Below are positions 9,846 to 18,006 of a DNA stretch of 64,000 nt, piece by piece. The position numbers and the translations under genes were made by a program. How positions within the stretch are numbered: position 1 is the stretch's first letter; each line of letters begins with the position of its first letter. This DNA is from JAGLCY01 sp965369705 (GTDB lineage Bacteria; Krumholzibacteriota; Krumholzibacteriia; LZORAL124-64-63), in assembly GCA_965369705.1 (NCBI GenBank), contig CBDURF010000001.1, forward strand, positions 4,380 through 68,379, given 5' to 3'. The notes below the pieces were generated by a model that saw nothing but the letters and a program-made list of their open reading frames with translations, did no database searches and was not told the DNA's origin.

Positions 9846-10862
9846 ATGAGTTTTCGAGTAGGAGTGATCGGCGCGGGCGCCCACAGGGAGCGATATGTGC
9901 ACCACGGGCTGCAGGATGTGCCCGGGATGACCGTGACCGCGCTGTGCCGCCGGAGCACGGAAGCAGGCCGGAAGATGGCCGCCCAGTACGGGGTGCGTTA
10001 CCACGCGGAACCTGAAAACCTCATTCAGGATCTTGAAGTTGACGGCATAGTGATCTGCACACCGCCGTCGTCACACTTCGAAATAGCCAAGGCGGTCCTG
10101 GCGGCGGGCAAACCGCTCCTTTTGGAAAAGCCCATGACCGGCTTGCTCGGCGAGGCCGAGCATTTGGCCGAGTTGGACACCGCGGCGGCGCATCCTCTCA
10201 TGGCCGCCCAGGCCCTGCGCTGGAATCCTGTGATCCTGAAAGTCCGCGAGCTATGGACCCGCCTCGGGCGTGTCCATCTGGTGAGGTTGGCCCAGCGCCT
10301 GGCTCCCACCACCCTGAAATGGCAACGGAACCTTGCCGACACCGTGGGCGGATCCGTCCTGTTGACCGGTGTTCATATCTTCGATCTGACGCGTTGGTTG
10401 ACCGGAGCCGAGTTCGTGACGGTGGATTCGCGACAGCGACAAGTGTTGAATCCAGTGGTCGAAGACCTCTTCCTCGCGCAAGCCGTCCTGTCGGACGGTT
10501 GCTGGGCCAGTCTCGAAGTCAGCAAGTACACCCGATCGCGGGTGGGCTGGCTGGAGGCAGTCGGCGAAAACGGCCAACTCATGGCGGATTACCTGGACGG
10601 GGGAATTATCCTGCGGGCGGGAACCACCGAAGAGCGGTTTGACGTTTCGGCCCGAACCCCCACCCTGCCATTGGTACTCAAGGACTGGCTTGCGGCGATC
10701 CGGGACGGATCGCCGCCTCCGGTAACGGTGCACGACGGACTGGCCACGCTGCGGGTGGCCGACGCCTGCTACCGTTCGGCTGACGCCGGGCGGAAAGTCG
10801 CCGTCCCGGGACATGGCGTTCCCGGAATCCGGGCTCGCCCCCCTGGAACTAGCCGGCCATGA
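9846..10862 (+). CDS. Gfo/Idh/MocA-family oxidoreductase, 338 aa
   Basis: NAD(P)-dependent sugar- or cyclitol-type dehydrogenase. The N-terminal Rossmann motif is VGVIGAGAHRERYV at residues 5-18. The family EKP motif (LLLEKPMTG) is near 95-103, followed by an alpha/beta C-terminal domain with GGSVLLTGVHIFDLTRWL, which holds a plausible catalytic Asp/His region. Length is typical (330-350). The substrate cannot be told, as no sugar-biosynthesis neighbours are present. Its stop overlaps the convergent aminopeptidase gene by 14 bp (10849-10862). The Shine-Dalgarno region ACCAGAG is weak. Confidence 0.85.
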   Translation: MSFRVGVIGAGAHRERYVHHGLQDVPGMTVTALCRRSTEAGRKMAAQYGVRYHAEPENLIQDLEVDGIVICTPPSSHFEIAKAVLAAGKPLLLEKPMTGLLGEAEHLAELDTAAAHPLMAAQALRWNPVILKVRELWTRLGRVHLVRLAQRLAPTTLKWQRNLADTVGGSVLLTGVHIFDLTRWLTGAEFVTVDSRQRQVLNPVVEDLFLAQAVLSDGCWASLEVSKYTRSRVGWLEAVGENGQLMADYLDGGIILRAGTTEERFDVSARTPTLPLVLKDWLAAIRDGSPPPVTVHDGLATLRVADACYRSADAGRKVAVPGHGVPGIRARPPGTSRP

Positions 10863-12621
10863 TCCGTTCGATCCCGCCCCGCGCGATGGGATGATATCCG
10901 CCCGCGTTGGCCGCGAAGGTCTCCCGGGCCAGCTCCTTCGTCTTCTCACCCGCGTACAACGTCGTGTACAAGGGCTTCAGGTACTTCATCCGGCCCACCT
11001 CACCCAGGAACCGGGCGGTGCGATCGAAGACCGGCTCGTACCCGCTGCCCGTGGCGATAATCAACCAGTTGCAGAGGATTTCACAGTTGCCCTGTCCGGT
11101 CAGTTCGAAATTCTCATCCAGCCAGGCACAGTCCTTCTGGGGCAAGGTGCGCGGCAGGGCCTGCAGGAAGATCTGCCAGTCCTCCGGGGACCAGACCTTG
11201 GCCTGGTCGACCTCGGGCCTCGCACCGTCGGACCAGCCCTTGGCCAAATCCTCCAGCATTTTCAAACGCGACGACGTGAACACGGGCGCGTTGTCGGGCA
11301 GGCCGGCCTGGTGGATCCACTCGTCGGCACGGATCTGCTCGGCGATACCCGGCAACTCGGCGTTTAGAAACTCCTCGAACTGGGCCGTGGTGATCGAGGT
11401 GAAGCTGAAGTGCTTGATGTATGTCTTGATGAAGGCGTCGAATTTCCCGCGTCCGGCGGCCTGCTCGAGCAGGGCCACGAACAGATAGCCTTTTTCGTAG
11501 GGCACCAGCGAGTAGAACTCGTCCGGATCCGAACCCTTGCTGTCGGTTTCCAACTGGGTGAAGGGCGAGTCCATGCCGAATGAGTTCATGGCTTCCATCA
11601 ACCCGTTGCGGCCGATGGCCGATGCCAGGGACTTCGCCTCCAGGCCATCGATATTCTCCAGGATGCGCCTTTCGGCCCAGACCGTGAACCCCTCGTTGAG
11701 CCAGAAGTCGTCCATGGTGGCGTTGGTGACCAGGTTGCCGGTCCAGCTGTGGGCCAGTTCGTGGGCCAGCACGTTGACCAAGGACCGGTCGCCGGCCAGC
11801 AGCGTCGGGGTCAGGAAGGTCAGCCGTGGATTCTCCATCCCGCCGTAGGGGAAGGAAGCGGGCATGACCAGAAAGTCGAACCGGTCCCACAGGTAGGGAC
11901 CGAACACGTCTTCAGCCGCGGTCAGCATCTTGTCAACGTCGGCGAATTCCCAGGCCGCTTTGGCCAGGGTCTCCGGCTCGGTGTATACCCGGGAGCGGGG
12001 TCCCAGATCCTGCGACACGATATTTCCCACCGCGAAGGCGAACAGGTACGGCGGAATGGATTGGGGCATCTCGAAGCTGAAACTGCGCGTGCCGGGTAGC
12101 GAACCTTCCGCGGCCTGACCGGGAGCGGCGGCCATGACCACCGTCAGATTCTCGGGTACCGTCATCCGGGCCTTGAAGGTGAAGCGCGCCAGGGGAGAAT
12201 CCTGGCAGGGGATGACGCTGCGGGCATGAATGGCCTGGCACTGGCTGAACAGGTAGGGGTGCTTGCCGCCATCGGTCTGCGCGGGCTCCAGCCACTGCAG
12301 GGCGCTGGCGGCCGGGCTGGTCGCGTAGTCGATGGTGAACGAAGCGGTGCCCTCCGGCAATTGAACCCTCAGACACGTGCCCAGAACATCGTCCTTCTCC
12401 GTCAACTCCCACTCCAGGGTGTTGCCCTTGTCGTCGGTCACGCCGTGAATCTCCAGATCCCTGGTGTCCAGGTCAAGCGACCCGGCGGCCGGGGCCTCCA
12501 GATTGAGCGTGGCCTTTCCTTCGATGCGGCTGGTGTCGAAATTCACGTTCAGATCGAGATCCATGCTGGTGACCCGACCCTGGTCCAGGTCGCTGTAGGA
12601 ATGGGGGTCGCGTCGGCTCAA
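10849..12621 (-). CDS. M1-family aminopeptidase, LTA4-hydrolase-like, cytosolic, 590 aa
   Basis: Zinc aminopeptidase of the leukotriene-A4-hydrolase/aminopeptidase B branch of M1. The exopeptidase motif GGMENP is at 260-265, the zinc motif HELAH at 287-291, and the third ligand is Glu310 in WLNEGF, exactly 19 residues after the last His. A C-terminal helical domain of the LTA4H type follows. No signal peptide is present. I place the start at the TTG at 12621: it has GGAGG seven bases upstream and begins SRRDPHSYSDLDQ, as this family does. Further upstream the reading frame lacks family-like sequence. Divergent from the DUF2007 gene and convergent, with overlap, with the oxidoreductase. Confidence 0.9.
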   Translation of the reverse strand: MSRRDPHSYSDLDQGRVTSMDLDLNVNFDTSRIEGKATLNLEAPAAGSLDLDTRDLEIHGVTDDKGNTLEWELTEKDDVLGTCLRVQLPEGTASFTIDYATSPAASALQWLEPAQTDGGKHPYLFSQCQAIHARSVIPCQDSPLARFTFKARMTVPENLTVVMAAAPGQAAEGSLPGTRSFSFEMPQSIPPYLFAFAVGNIVSQDLGPRSRVYTEPETLAKAAWEFADVDKMLTAAEDVFGPYLWDRFDFLVMPASFPYGGMENPRLTFLTPTLLAGDRSLVNVLAHELAHSWTGNLVTNATMDDFWLNEGFTVWAERRILENIDGLEAKSLASAIGRNGLMEAMNSFGMDSPFTQLETDSKGSDPDEFYSLVPYEKGYLFVALLEQAAGRGKFDAFIKTYIKHFSFTSITTAQFEEFLNAELPGIAEQIRADEWIHQAGLPDNAPVFTSSRLKMLEDLAKGWSDGARPEVDQAKVWSPEDWQIFLQALPRTLPQKDCAWLDENFELTGQGNCEILCNWLIIATGSGYEPVFDRTARFLGEVGRMKYLKPLYTTLYAGEKTKELARETFAANAGGYHPIARGGIERIMAG

Positions 12622-12806
12622 GAGAGTACCTCCGGATGGAAGAATTCCTGCCGGGCAGGAAGAATGTCGGACTTCATCGGACCCATTGTCGCCTGGAATG
12701 ATCCACACCGCAAGGTGGAGACGGCACCACGGACTTTGTTCCACCGTTCTTCCGTGGTATTCTTATCCTTAAATTGGAACACCTGAACCCCCGGGAGGAA
12801 GCTTCC

Positions 12807-13118
12807 ATGCGTGACGGAATGACCCGTCTGGAAACCTACACCAGCGAAATCGAGGCCGAGATCGCCAAGGGCCGGCTCGAAGCCCTCGGCGTGATGGTGG
12901 TCCTCGAAAAGGACAACTGCGGCGGCATGCGGCCCCATCTGGATCTCCAGGCCGGCGTCAAGTTGTACGTTATCGACGAAGATCTCGACAAGGCCAGGGA
13001 CATCCTGGCCTCCGGAGCGGTGGGCACCACGACTGGAACCTGGGTCTGCGGCGGATGCGGTGAGGAGATCGACGGCAGCTACGACGCCTGCTGGAAATGC
13101 GGCCGTGACCGGGAATGA
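12807..13118 (+). CDS. DUF2007-like domain fused to a C-terminal zinc ribbon, 103 aa
   Basis: Small cytosolic protein. The first ~70 residues (LETYTSEIEAEIAKGRLE, then LYVIDEDLDKARDIL) match the DUF2007 putative signal-transducing fold, which resembles a ferredoxin-like or P-II-like layout. The tail carries two CxxC pairs (VCGGCGEE and CWKCGRDRE), a zinc ribbon. The start is the ATG at 12807, with GGGAGGAA seven bases upstream; an upstream in-frame ATG at 12774 has no such site. Its last four bases ATGA overlap the start of the secreted M1 peptidase, so the two are translationally coupled. No function is established for the family. Confidence 0.8.
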   Translation: MRDGMTRLETYTSEIEAEIAKGRLEALGVMVVLEKDNCGGMRPHLDLQAGVKLYVIDEDLDKARDILASGAVGTTTGTWVCGGCGEEIDGSYDACWKCGRDRE

Positions 13119-15187
13119 GGTATACAAGAGTCTTTGCCCTCGTGTGCCTGTTGATGGCGGCGGTCGCGGGATCGCCCACCGGGGCGCTCGCCCGAACCCC
13201 TCTTGAACCCAGTCCTCCCAAATGTCGCCTGCCCGTCGAATGGCTGCCCGGCGGCCCCGGGGAGGCGCTCGGTCCCGCTGACGAGGAATTCCCTCCTCCG
13301 CCCAGCGGCGACCGCGGCTACGACGTTCTGAGCTATGATCTGGACATCCAACTGTTTCCCGCCGACTGGTCGCTCACCGGACGGGTGGACATCGGTCTGA
13401 CCGCCCTGGCCGAGGGCCTGACCCGGGTCCGGCTCGACCTGGTGGATGATCTGATATGCGACGGCGTTACCTTCCGGGACCGGGAGGCTGCCTTCATCCA
13501 CCAGGGCGACAGTCTGGTGGTGACTTTCGATGTTCCCCTGGCGACCGCCCCGGCCGAAACCCTGATCATCCGCTGGCACGGCCGTCCTCCACGGCACGGC
13601 AATTTCCTCAGCGGCCTCATGTTCCGCACCCATGAAAACGGCACGCCCCACGACCCCACCGACGACATGCCCATGATCGCCAACCAGAACCAGCCCTGGT
13701 CCGCCCATTCGTGGTGGCCCTGCAAGGACCACCCCTCGGACAAGGCCCTTTCCAGCCTGACGGTCACGGTGCCCGAGCCCCTTCAGGTCGTCTCCAACGG
13801 CGTCCTGCTTTGGGAGGATTCCCCCGGCCTTGGCCTGCGACGGTTCGCCTGGCGCGAGGAATACCCCATCGCCACCTACCTGATCTCCGTGGCGGCCACC
13901 AACTACTCCTCCTGGAGCGAGGATTGCGTCGTGACCGACGGTGATCCGGTGCATCTGGACTTCCACGTGTTTCCCCAGGACAGGGCCGCCGCCGAGATCG
14001 ACCTGGCCCCCACCTGCGACATGATGGATTTCATGACCATGTTGGTCGGCCCTTATCCCTTCACCGGCGAGAAATACGCGCAGGCCGAAATCAAATGGTA
14101 CGGTTCGATGGAGCATCAGACGGCGACCAGTCTCAGCCAGATCGTCTTCACCGGCAACCGCCGATTCGAACTCGTGGTGATCCACGAACTGGCCCACATG
14201 TGGTTCGGCGACAGCCTGACCCCGGCGGTATGGGCGGACATCTGGCTCAACGAGGGCTTCGCCCGCTACTGCGAAGCCCTGTGGATCGAACACGCCTACG
14301 GCGTTCCGGCATACAAGGAGTTCATGCGCCAGATCGGCCCCGTGGCGCACCCCGACTTTTTCGTGAACGACGGTGTTCTCATCGACCCGGATCCCATCCT
14401 GCCCAACATCCTGATCTACGACAAGGGAGCCTGGGTCCTGCATATGTTGAGAATGCTGATCGGGGATGACGCCTTCTTCGGATTCCTGGCGGACTACGCC
14501 GTGGCTCCGGACCTGGTTCTAAACAGTGTGACCCTGGTGGACATGATCGGCTTCGCGGAAAAGGCGGCCGGCCGCGACCTGGACGGTTTTTTCAGCCCCT
14601 GGGTGGAGACGTCCGCGGTTCCGGTCGTGAGCTCGTCGGTTTCAACAACAGACGCCAGGCCGGGCGACGGTCGGGTCCAGGTTCGTTTCATCCAGCACCA
14701 GAGCCCCCTGTTCGAGCTGGCGGTGCCGGTCGCGATCCACACCGCCTGTGGAATCCAGCAGGAACTGGCCGTCTTGTCCAAGGGCTCCGAGAGCTTCACG
14801 TGGCCGACCGCTTGCCGGGTGGACTCGGTGTCCGTGGATCCCGACGGCATGGTCCTGATGAAATCCGTGGCGGCCCCCCCACCCGTCCTGCAGGTGGTCG
14901 GACCTTGGCCCAACCCCGTTCCCTCTGTCGGCGCGGAGTTCAGAATCTACCTGACATCAGAACGTGAAGTTACTGTAAAAACGTACGATGCGCGTGGTCG
15001 ACTCGTAACTGAACAACATCTGGGACTACTGGCGGCCACCGGGCCCGCAGACGATCCGGATTCCATACCCCACGTCTGGACCTGGTCCGCCGCCACCGGT
15101 ACGGCCCGAACATCCGCTGGGGTCTATTGGCTGGATTTCGACGCCGCCGGCACGCGGACCGTCAAGAAACTCACCCTGCTCCACTGA
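13115..15187 (+). CDS. Secreted M1-family metallopeptidase with C-terminal sorting-type domain, 690 aa
   Basis: Signal peptide at 1-26 (FALVCLLMAAVAGSPTGALA). The M1 catalytic part has GSMEHQT at 330-336 in place of the GxMEN motif, HELAH at 357-361, and Glu380 in WLNEGF as third zinc ligand. The last ~85 residues form a separate beta module (VTVKTYDARGRLVTE, then AGVYWLDFDAAG, TVKKLTLLH) like the FlgD-Ig/type-IX sorting tails of FCB-type bacteria, suggesting export across the outer membrane or surface attachment. The start overlaps the DUF2007 gene by 4 nt. It is convergent with the amylase gene, with only 11 bp between stops. Confidence 0.9.
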   Translation: MRYTRVFALVCLLMAAVAGSPTGALARTPLEPSPPKCRLPVEWLPGGPGEALGPADEEFPPPPSGDRGYDVLSYDLDIQLFPADWSLTGRVDIGLTALAEGLTRVRLDLVDDLICDGVTFRDREAAFIHQGDSLVVTFDVPLATAPAETLIIRWHGRPPRHGNFLSGLMFRTHENGTPHDPTDDMPMIANQNQPWSAHSWWPCKDHPSDKALSSLTVTVPEPLQVVSNGVLLWEDSPGLGLRRFAWREEYPIATYLISVAATNYSSWSEDCVVTDGDPVHLDFHVFPQDRAAAEIDLAPTCDMMDFMTMLVGPYPFTGEKYAQAEIKWYGSMEHQTATSLSQIVFTGNRRFELVVIHELAHMWFGDSLTPAVWADIWLNEGFARYCEALWIEHAYGVPAYKEFMRQIGPVAHPDFFVNDGVLIDPDPILPNILIYDKGAWVLHMLRMLIGDDAFFGFLADYAVAPDLVLNSVTLVDMIGFAEKAAGRDLDGFFSPWVETSAVPVVSSSVSTTDARPGDGRVQVRFIQHQSPLFELAVPVAIHTACGIQQELAVLSKGSESFTWPTACRVDSVSVDPDGMVLMKSVAAPPPVLQVVGPWPNPVPSVGAEFRIYLTSEREVTVKTYDARGRLVTEQHLGLLAATGPADDPDSIPHVWTWSAATGTARTSAGVYWLDFDAAGTRTVKKLTLLH

Positions 15188-15198
15188 TGCTATCGATC

Positions 15199-17952
15199 CT
15201 ATCGAATCAGGGTGATCTTACCGGACGCCCTCAAGGAACCCGCCTCAAGCAGCCCGATATAAAGGCCGGCGGCGACCTGCCGGCCTCCGTTGTCCCGGCC
15301 GGACCAACGGACCTCATGCGGACCCGCCGGATAGCTCGTTCGGTCGACGAGAATCTTCACTACGCGTCCGCTCACGTCGTGGACCACCAGGCGCACCGAT
15401 TCGGCCTGAGGTAGTTGGAAGGAAAACACCGCGCCGGCGCCGCCTTGCCCGGCGGTGTCTACGGTCAAGGCCAGGGACCCGCCCCCTGCGCCGGGACCCG
15501 GATTATCCACTGCCGAAACACTGGACAATAGTGCGAACTGGTCCCCGGGATAACCGGAAAGGTCGGGCTCGGAACCCAGGGACCCCGTGATATCCGTTAC
15601 CGGAGGCAACCACTGATTGCTCACCTGGCCGTCGGATTCGAGCAGGAACGCAACCACCTTGACGCCGGTGACCTGCCCCACGGTCAGATCGAGGTCGGCC
15701 AAGGGCAGATAAATCTCGAAACCCGACACGGCGGTAGCTGCCTGGTCCACGGAAGTATCGGTCACACCGCCGGTGTTGCTGTTGTCCAGGGCGACCCTCA
15801 TCTCGTTCGGGTTGACGCCCCCCGTCAGCAAACCGTTGCCGCTGTTCACGGTGCCCTGACCACGGTAGGTCTTGACCGCCCCGCCGCCGGTGACCAGAAC
15901 GTACTGATCGATGTAGATCGTTCCCGCCCAGGCGTTGGCGAAAACCATCTGGTCGGGTTCAAAGCCGCTATCCAGCCGTAATCCCGTCAGGAGGTCGGGG
16001 CCGGCCGGCGGGGGCGACAGGTTGGAAAGATCCAGAACGTTCTGACCCCCCGAACGGGTGTCGAACAGGATCGCCAGCCCCGTCCCATCGGTGGCCAGGT
16101 TGCCGGTAAGTCCCAGAAAGAGCGAATCTCCGGCGGTCCGGAAAAACATCTGGTCGAGTTCAGACACGTTGTCGCCCAGATGGGTCGGACTGGCCTGGGT
16201 CGCCAGCAGGCCGGTGGGTCCGAATTGGGCGGGAAGGTCGCGGCCGTCCACCAGGGCGACCGGCGGAATGGGTGGCGTCACATCCACGTCAAGCAGGGTG
16301 TAACCATAGGGCGCCAGCAGGATGGAATAGGCGTCCTTGTTCTGATCGGTGAGATTCGGATGGATGGTCCCGGTGAGCAGGCCCATCACGGTGGTGGAAC
16401 CGCCGGGAATGCTGAAAGCCCCCAGGTCCAGCTCAACCACCTGGGACGACCCGCTCACGTTGATGACAACCAGGATCTGCTGATCGTCGTGGCCGCGCAC
16501 GAAGGACCAGACGACCCCACCGCTTGCCGGGACAGGACAATAACCGCCCCGCCGCAGGGCGATGTTGCCCCGGCGCGCGGCAATCAATTCGCGGTATGCC
16601 TCCAGCAGAGAGCCCGGCACCCCGTCCTGCTCCTCCACGCTGCGGCCGTCGTGGTCCTGGGAGATCCGTCCGGCAAACACCGTAGGATTCAAAGCGTCGT
16701 AATTGGTCATCGGGGGACCGGCCACGGCGTTCCACTTGAACGGCTCGCGCATGGGGATGTCGGCCGCATCGCCGGGATAGGACGTGTTCTTGGCGCCGCG
16801 CATGCCGATCTCGTCGCCATGGTAGATGACCGGCGGGAAAGGTTGGGTCAGCAGAACCGCGGCGGCGGCCTTGCCCTTGGCGAAATCGTCACCGATCGAC
16901 GTGGCCAGACGGTCCACGTCGTGGTCGCCAATGGTCGTCATCAGGGCTCCGTCAACACTGGAGGCGCCCAGGGCCGCGACGGCGGCCGCCATCTGGCTGT
17001 ACAGGGGTTCGGCGTATTCCCAGCGCAGGGCGTCGCGGGCCCCGAACTCGAAGGGTTTCGTGAAGGCCGCGTCCATTCCTGCCAGCAGATCAACCCCCTG
17101 ACTGCCCCAGTCGGCCTGCTCAGCGAAAACGAACACATCCGGATTCACCCCGCGCAGGGCGTCCCGCCAGGGAGCCCAGAAAGTGTCGATGTGGTAGCCC
17201 CAACCGTCGGGGCCGTAGGGGTAGGTCGCCCAGACGTGGTCCAACCGGTAGCCGTCCAGTCCGTCGGCGAAATCACCGTCGCCGTTCGGATCGAGCCAGT
17301 AACTCGCCCAATCGGTCACCAGATCGACCGGATGGGAATTCCGCAGGTCCCAGTGGATGAAACCCACCTCATCTCCGTTCCAGGTGTTGTAGACCGAGCC
17401 CTGGTAGTCGGTGTTCTGGTGGTCGTAGAAGGCCAGCCAGGAGTCGAAGGTGCTGTTCGGGTGACCGTACGCGTCCTGGAAGTAGATGGTGTCCTGGCTG
17501 ATCCCGTAGGCGACGAAATCCACGAAGACCTTGATGCCCCGCAGGTGGGCAGCCTCCAAAAACGCGGTAAGATCATCCTCGGTCCCGAACCAGGGATTCA
17601 ACTGGTCGGCCGTACCGTGCTGATAACCGTGGTAGGCGGGCGAGGGAAAGATGGGATTCATCCAGACCGCGGTGACCCCCAGCGTTTCCAGGTAGTCCAG
17701 GGAGTCGATCATGCCGCCGAAATCACCGAAGCGGTAGGTGTCGTTGTCCGAGTCGCGCCAGCAGATGGGCATGAAATGATAGAACACCTCATCGGCGATG
17801 TCCTGTTGAGCGGCGGATTGAGCGACCGGCAAGAGGGTGACAGCCAGAAATATCAGCAGAGCGAGGCGATACAGGGACCTGCCGGAAATAGTCATCCCGA
17901 GAGAAATGATTGAGGAAACCAAGCTGACCTGCCTGTTGAGGATGTCTTCCAC
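15199..17952 (-). CDS. Secreted GH13 alpha-amylase-like protein with C-terminal FlgD-like sorting domain, about 917 aa
   Basis: Exported glycoside hydrolase family 13 protein. With the GTG start at 17952, the signal peptide core is RLALLIFLAVTLLPVAQS; TTG or ATG codons shortly downstream are also possible starts. The TIM-barrel part carries the nucleophile Asp238 (GLDGYRLDH), acid/base Glu278 (VFAEQ) and Asp345 (GDHDVD). Conserved region I, normally DxxxNH, reads VDFVAYG at about 145, so its Asn-His is missing. About residues 570-800 form a beta-rich carbohydrate- or substrate-binding-like section, and the last ~90 residues match the FlgD-Ig tail (VVHDVSGRVV, WSGRDNGG, AGLYIGLL, KITLIR). Predicted starch or glycan breakdown outside the cell. 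Confidence 0.87.
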   Translation of the reverse strand: MEDILNRQVSLVSSIISLGMTISGRSLYRLALLIFLAVTLLPVAQSAAQQDIADEVFYHFMPICWRDSDNDTYRFGDFGGMIDSLDYLETLGVTAVWMNPIFPSPAYHGYQHGTADQLNPWFGTEDDLTAFLEAAHLRGIKVFVDFVAYGISQDTIYFQDAYGHPNSTFDSWLAFYDHQNTDYQGSVYNTWNGDEVGFIHWDLRNSHPVDLVTDWASYWLDPNGDGDFADGLDGYRLDHVWATYPYGPDGWGYHIDTFWAPWRDALRGVNPDVFVFAEQADWGSQGVDLLAGMDAAFTKPFEFGARDALRWEYAEPLYSQMAAAVAALGASSVDGALMTTIGDHDVDRLATSIGDDFAKGKAAAAVLLTQPFPPVIYHGDEIGMRGAKNTSYPGDAADIPMREPFKWNAVAGPPMTNYDALNPTVFAGRISQDHDGRSVEEQDGVPGSLLEAYRELIAARRGNIALRRGGYCPVPASGGVVWSFVRGHDDQQILVVINVSGSSQVVELDLGAFSIPGGSTTVMGLLTGTIHPNLTDQNKDAYSILLAPYGYTLLDVDVTPPIPPVALVDGRDLPAQFGPTGLLATQASPTHLGDNVSELDQMFFRTAGDSLFLGLTGNLATDGTGLAILFDTRSGGQNVLDLSNLSPPPAGPDLLTGLRLDSGFEPDQMVFANAWAGTIYIDQYVLVTGGGAVKTYRGQGTVNSGNGLLTGGVNPNEMRVALDNSNTGGVTDTSVDQAATAVSGFEIYLPLADLDLTVGQVTGVKVVAFLLESDGQVSNQWLPPVTDITGSLGSEPDLSGYPGDQFALLSSVSAVDNPGPGAGGGSLALTVDTAGQGGAGAVFSFQLPQAESVRLVVHDVSGRVVKILVDRTSYPAGPHEVRWSGRDNGGRQVAAGLYIGLLEAGSLRASGKITLIR

Positions 17953-18006
17953 GGGTGATGCGGATCCCGGTGCACCTGACCTGATGCAATTATAACACAG
18001 CGCTGG

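Noticed and set aside
15188..15198. Terminator between the convergent peptidase and amylase genes
   Set aside because: The gap is only 11 bp and shows no hairpin with a T run; any terminator would have to lie within the coding ends.
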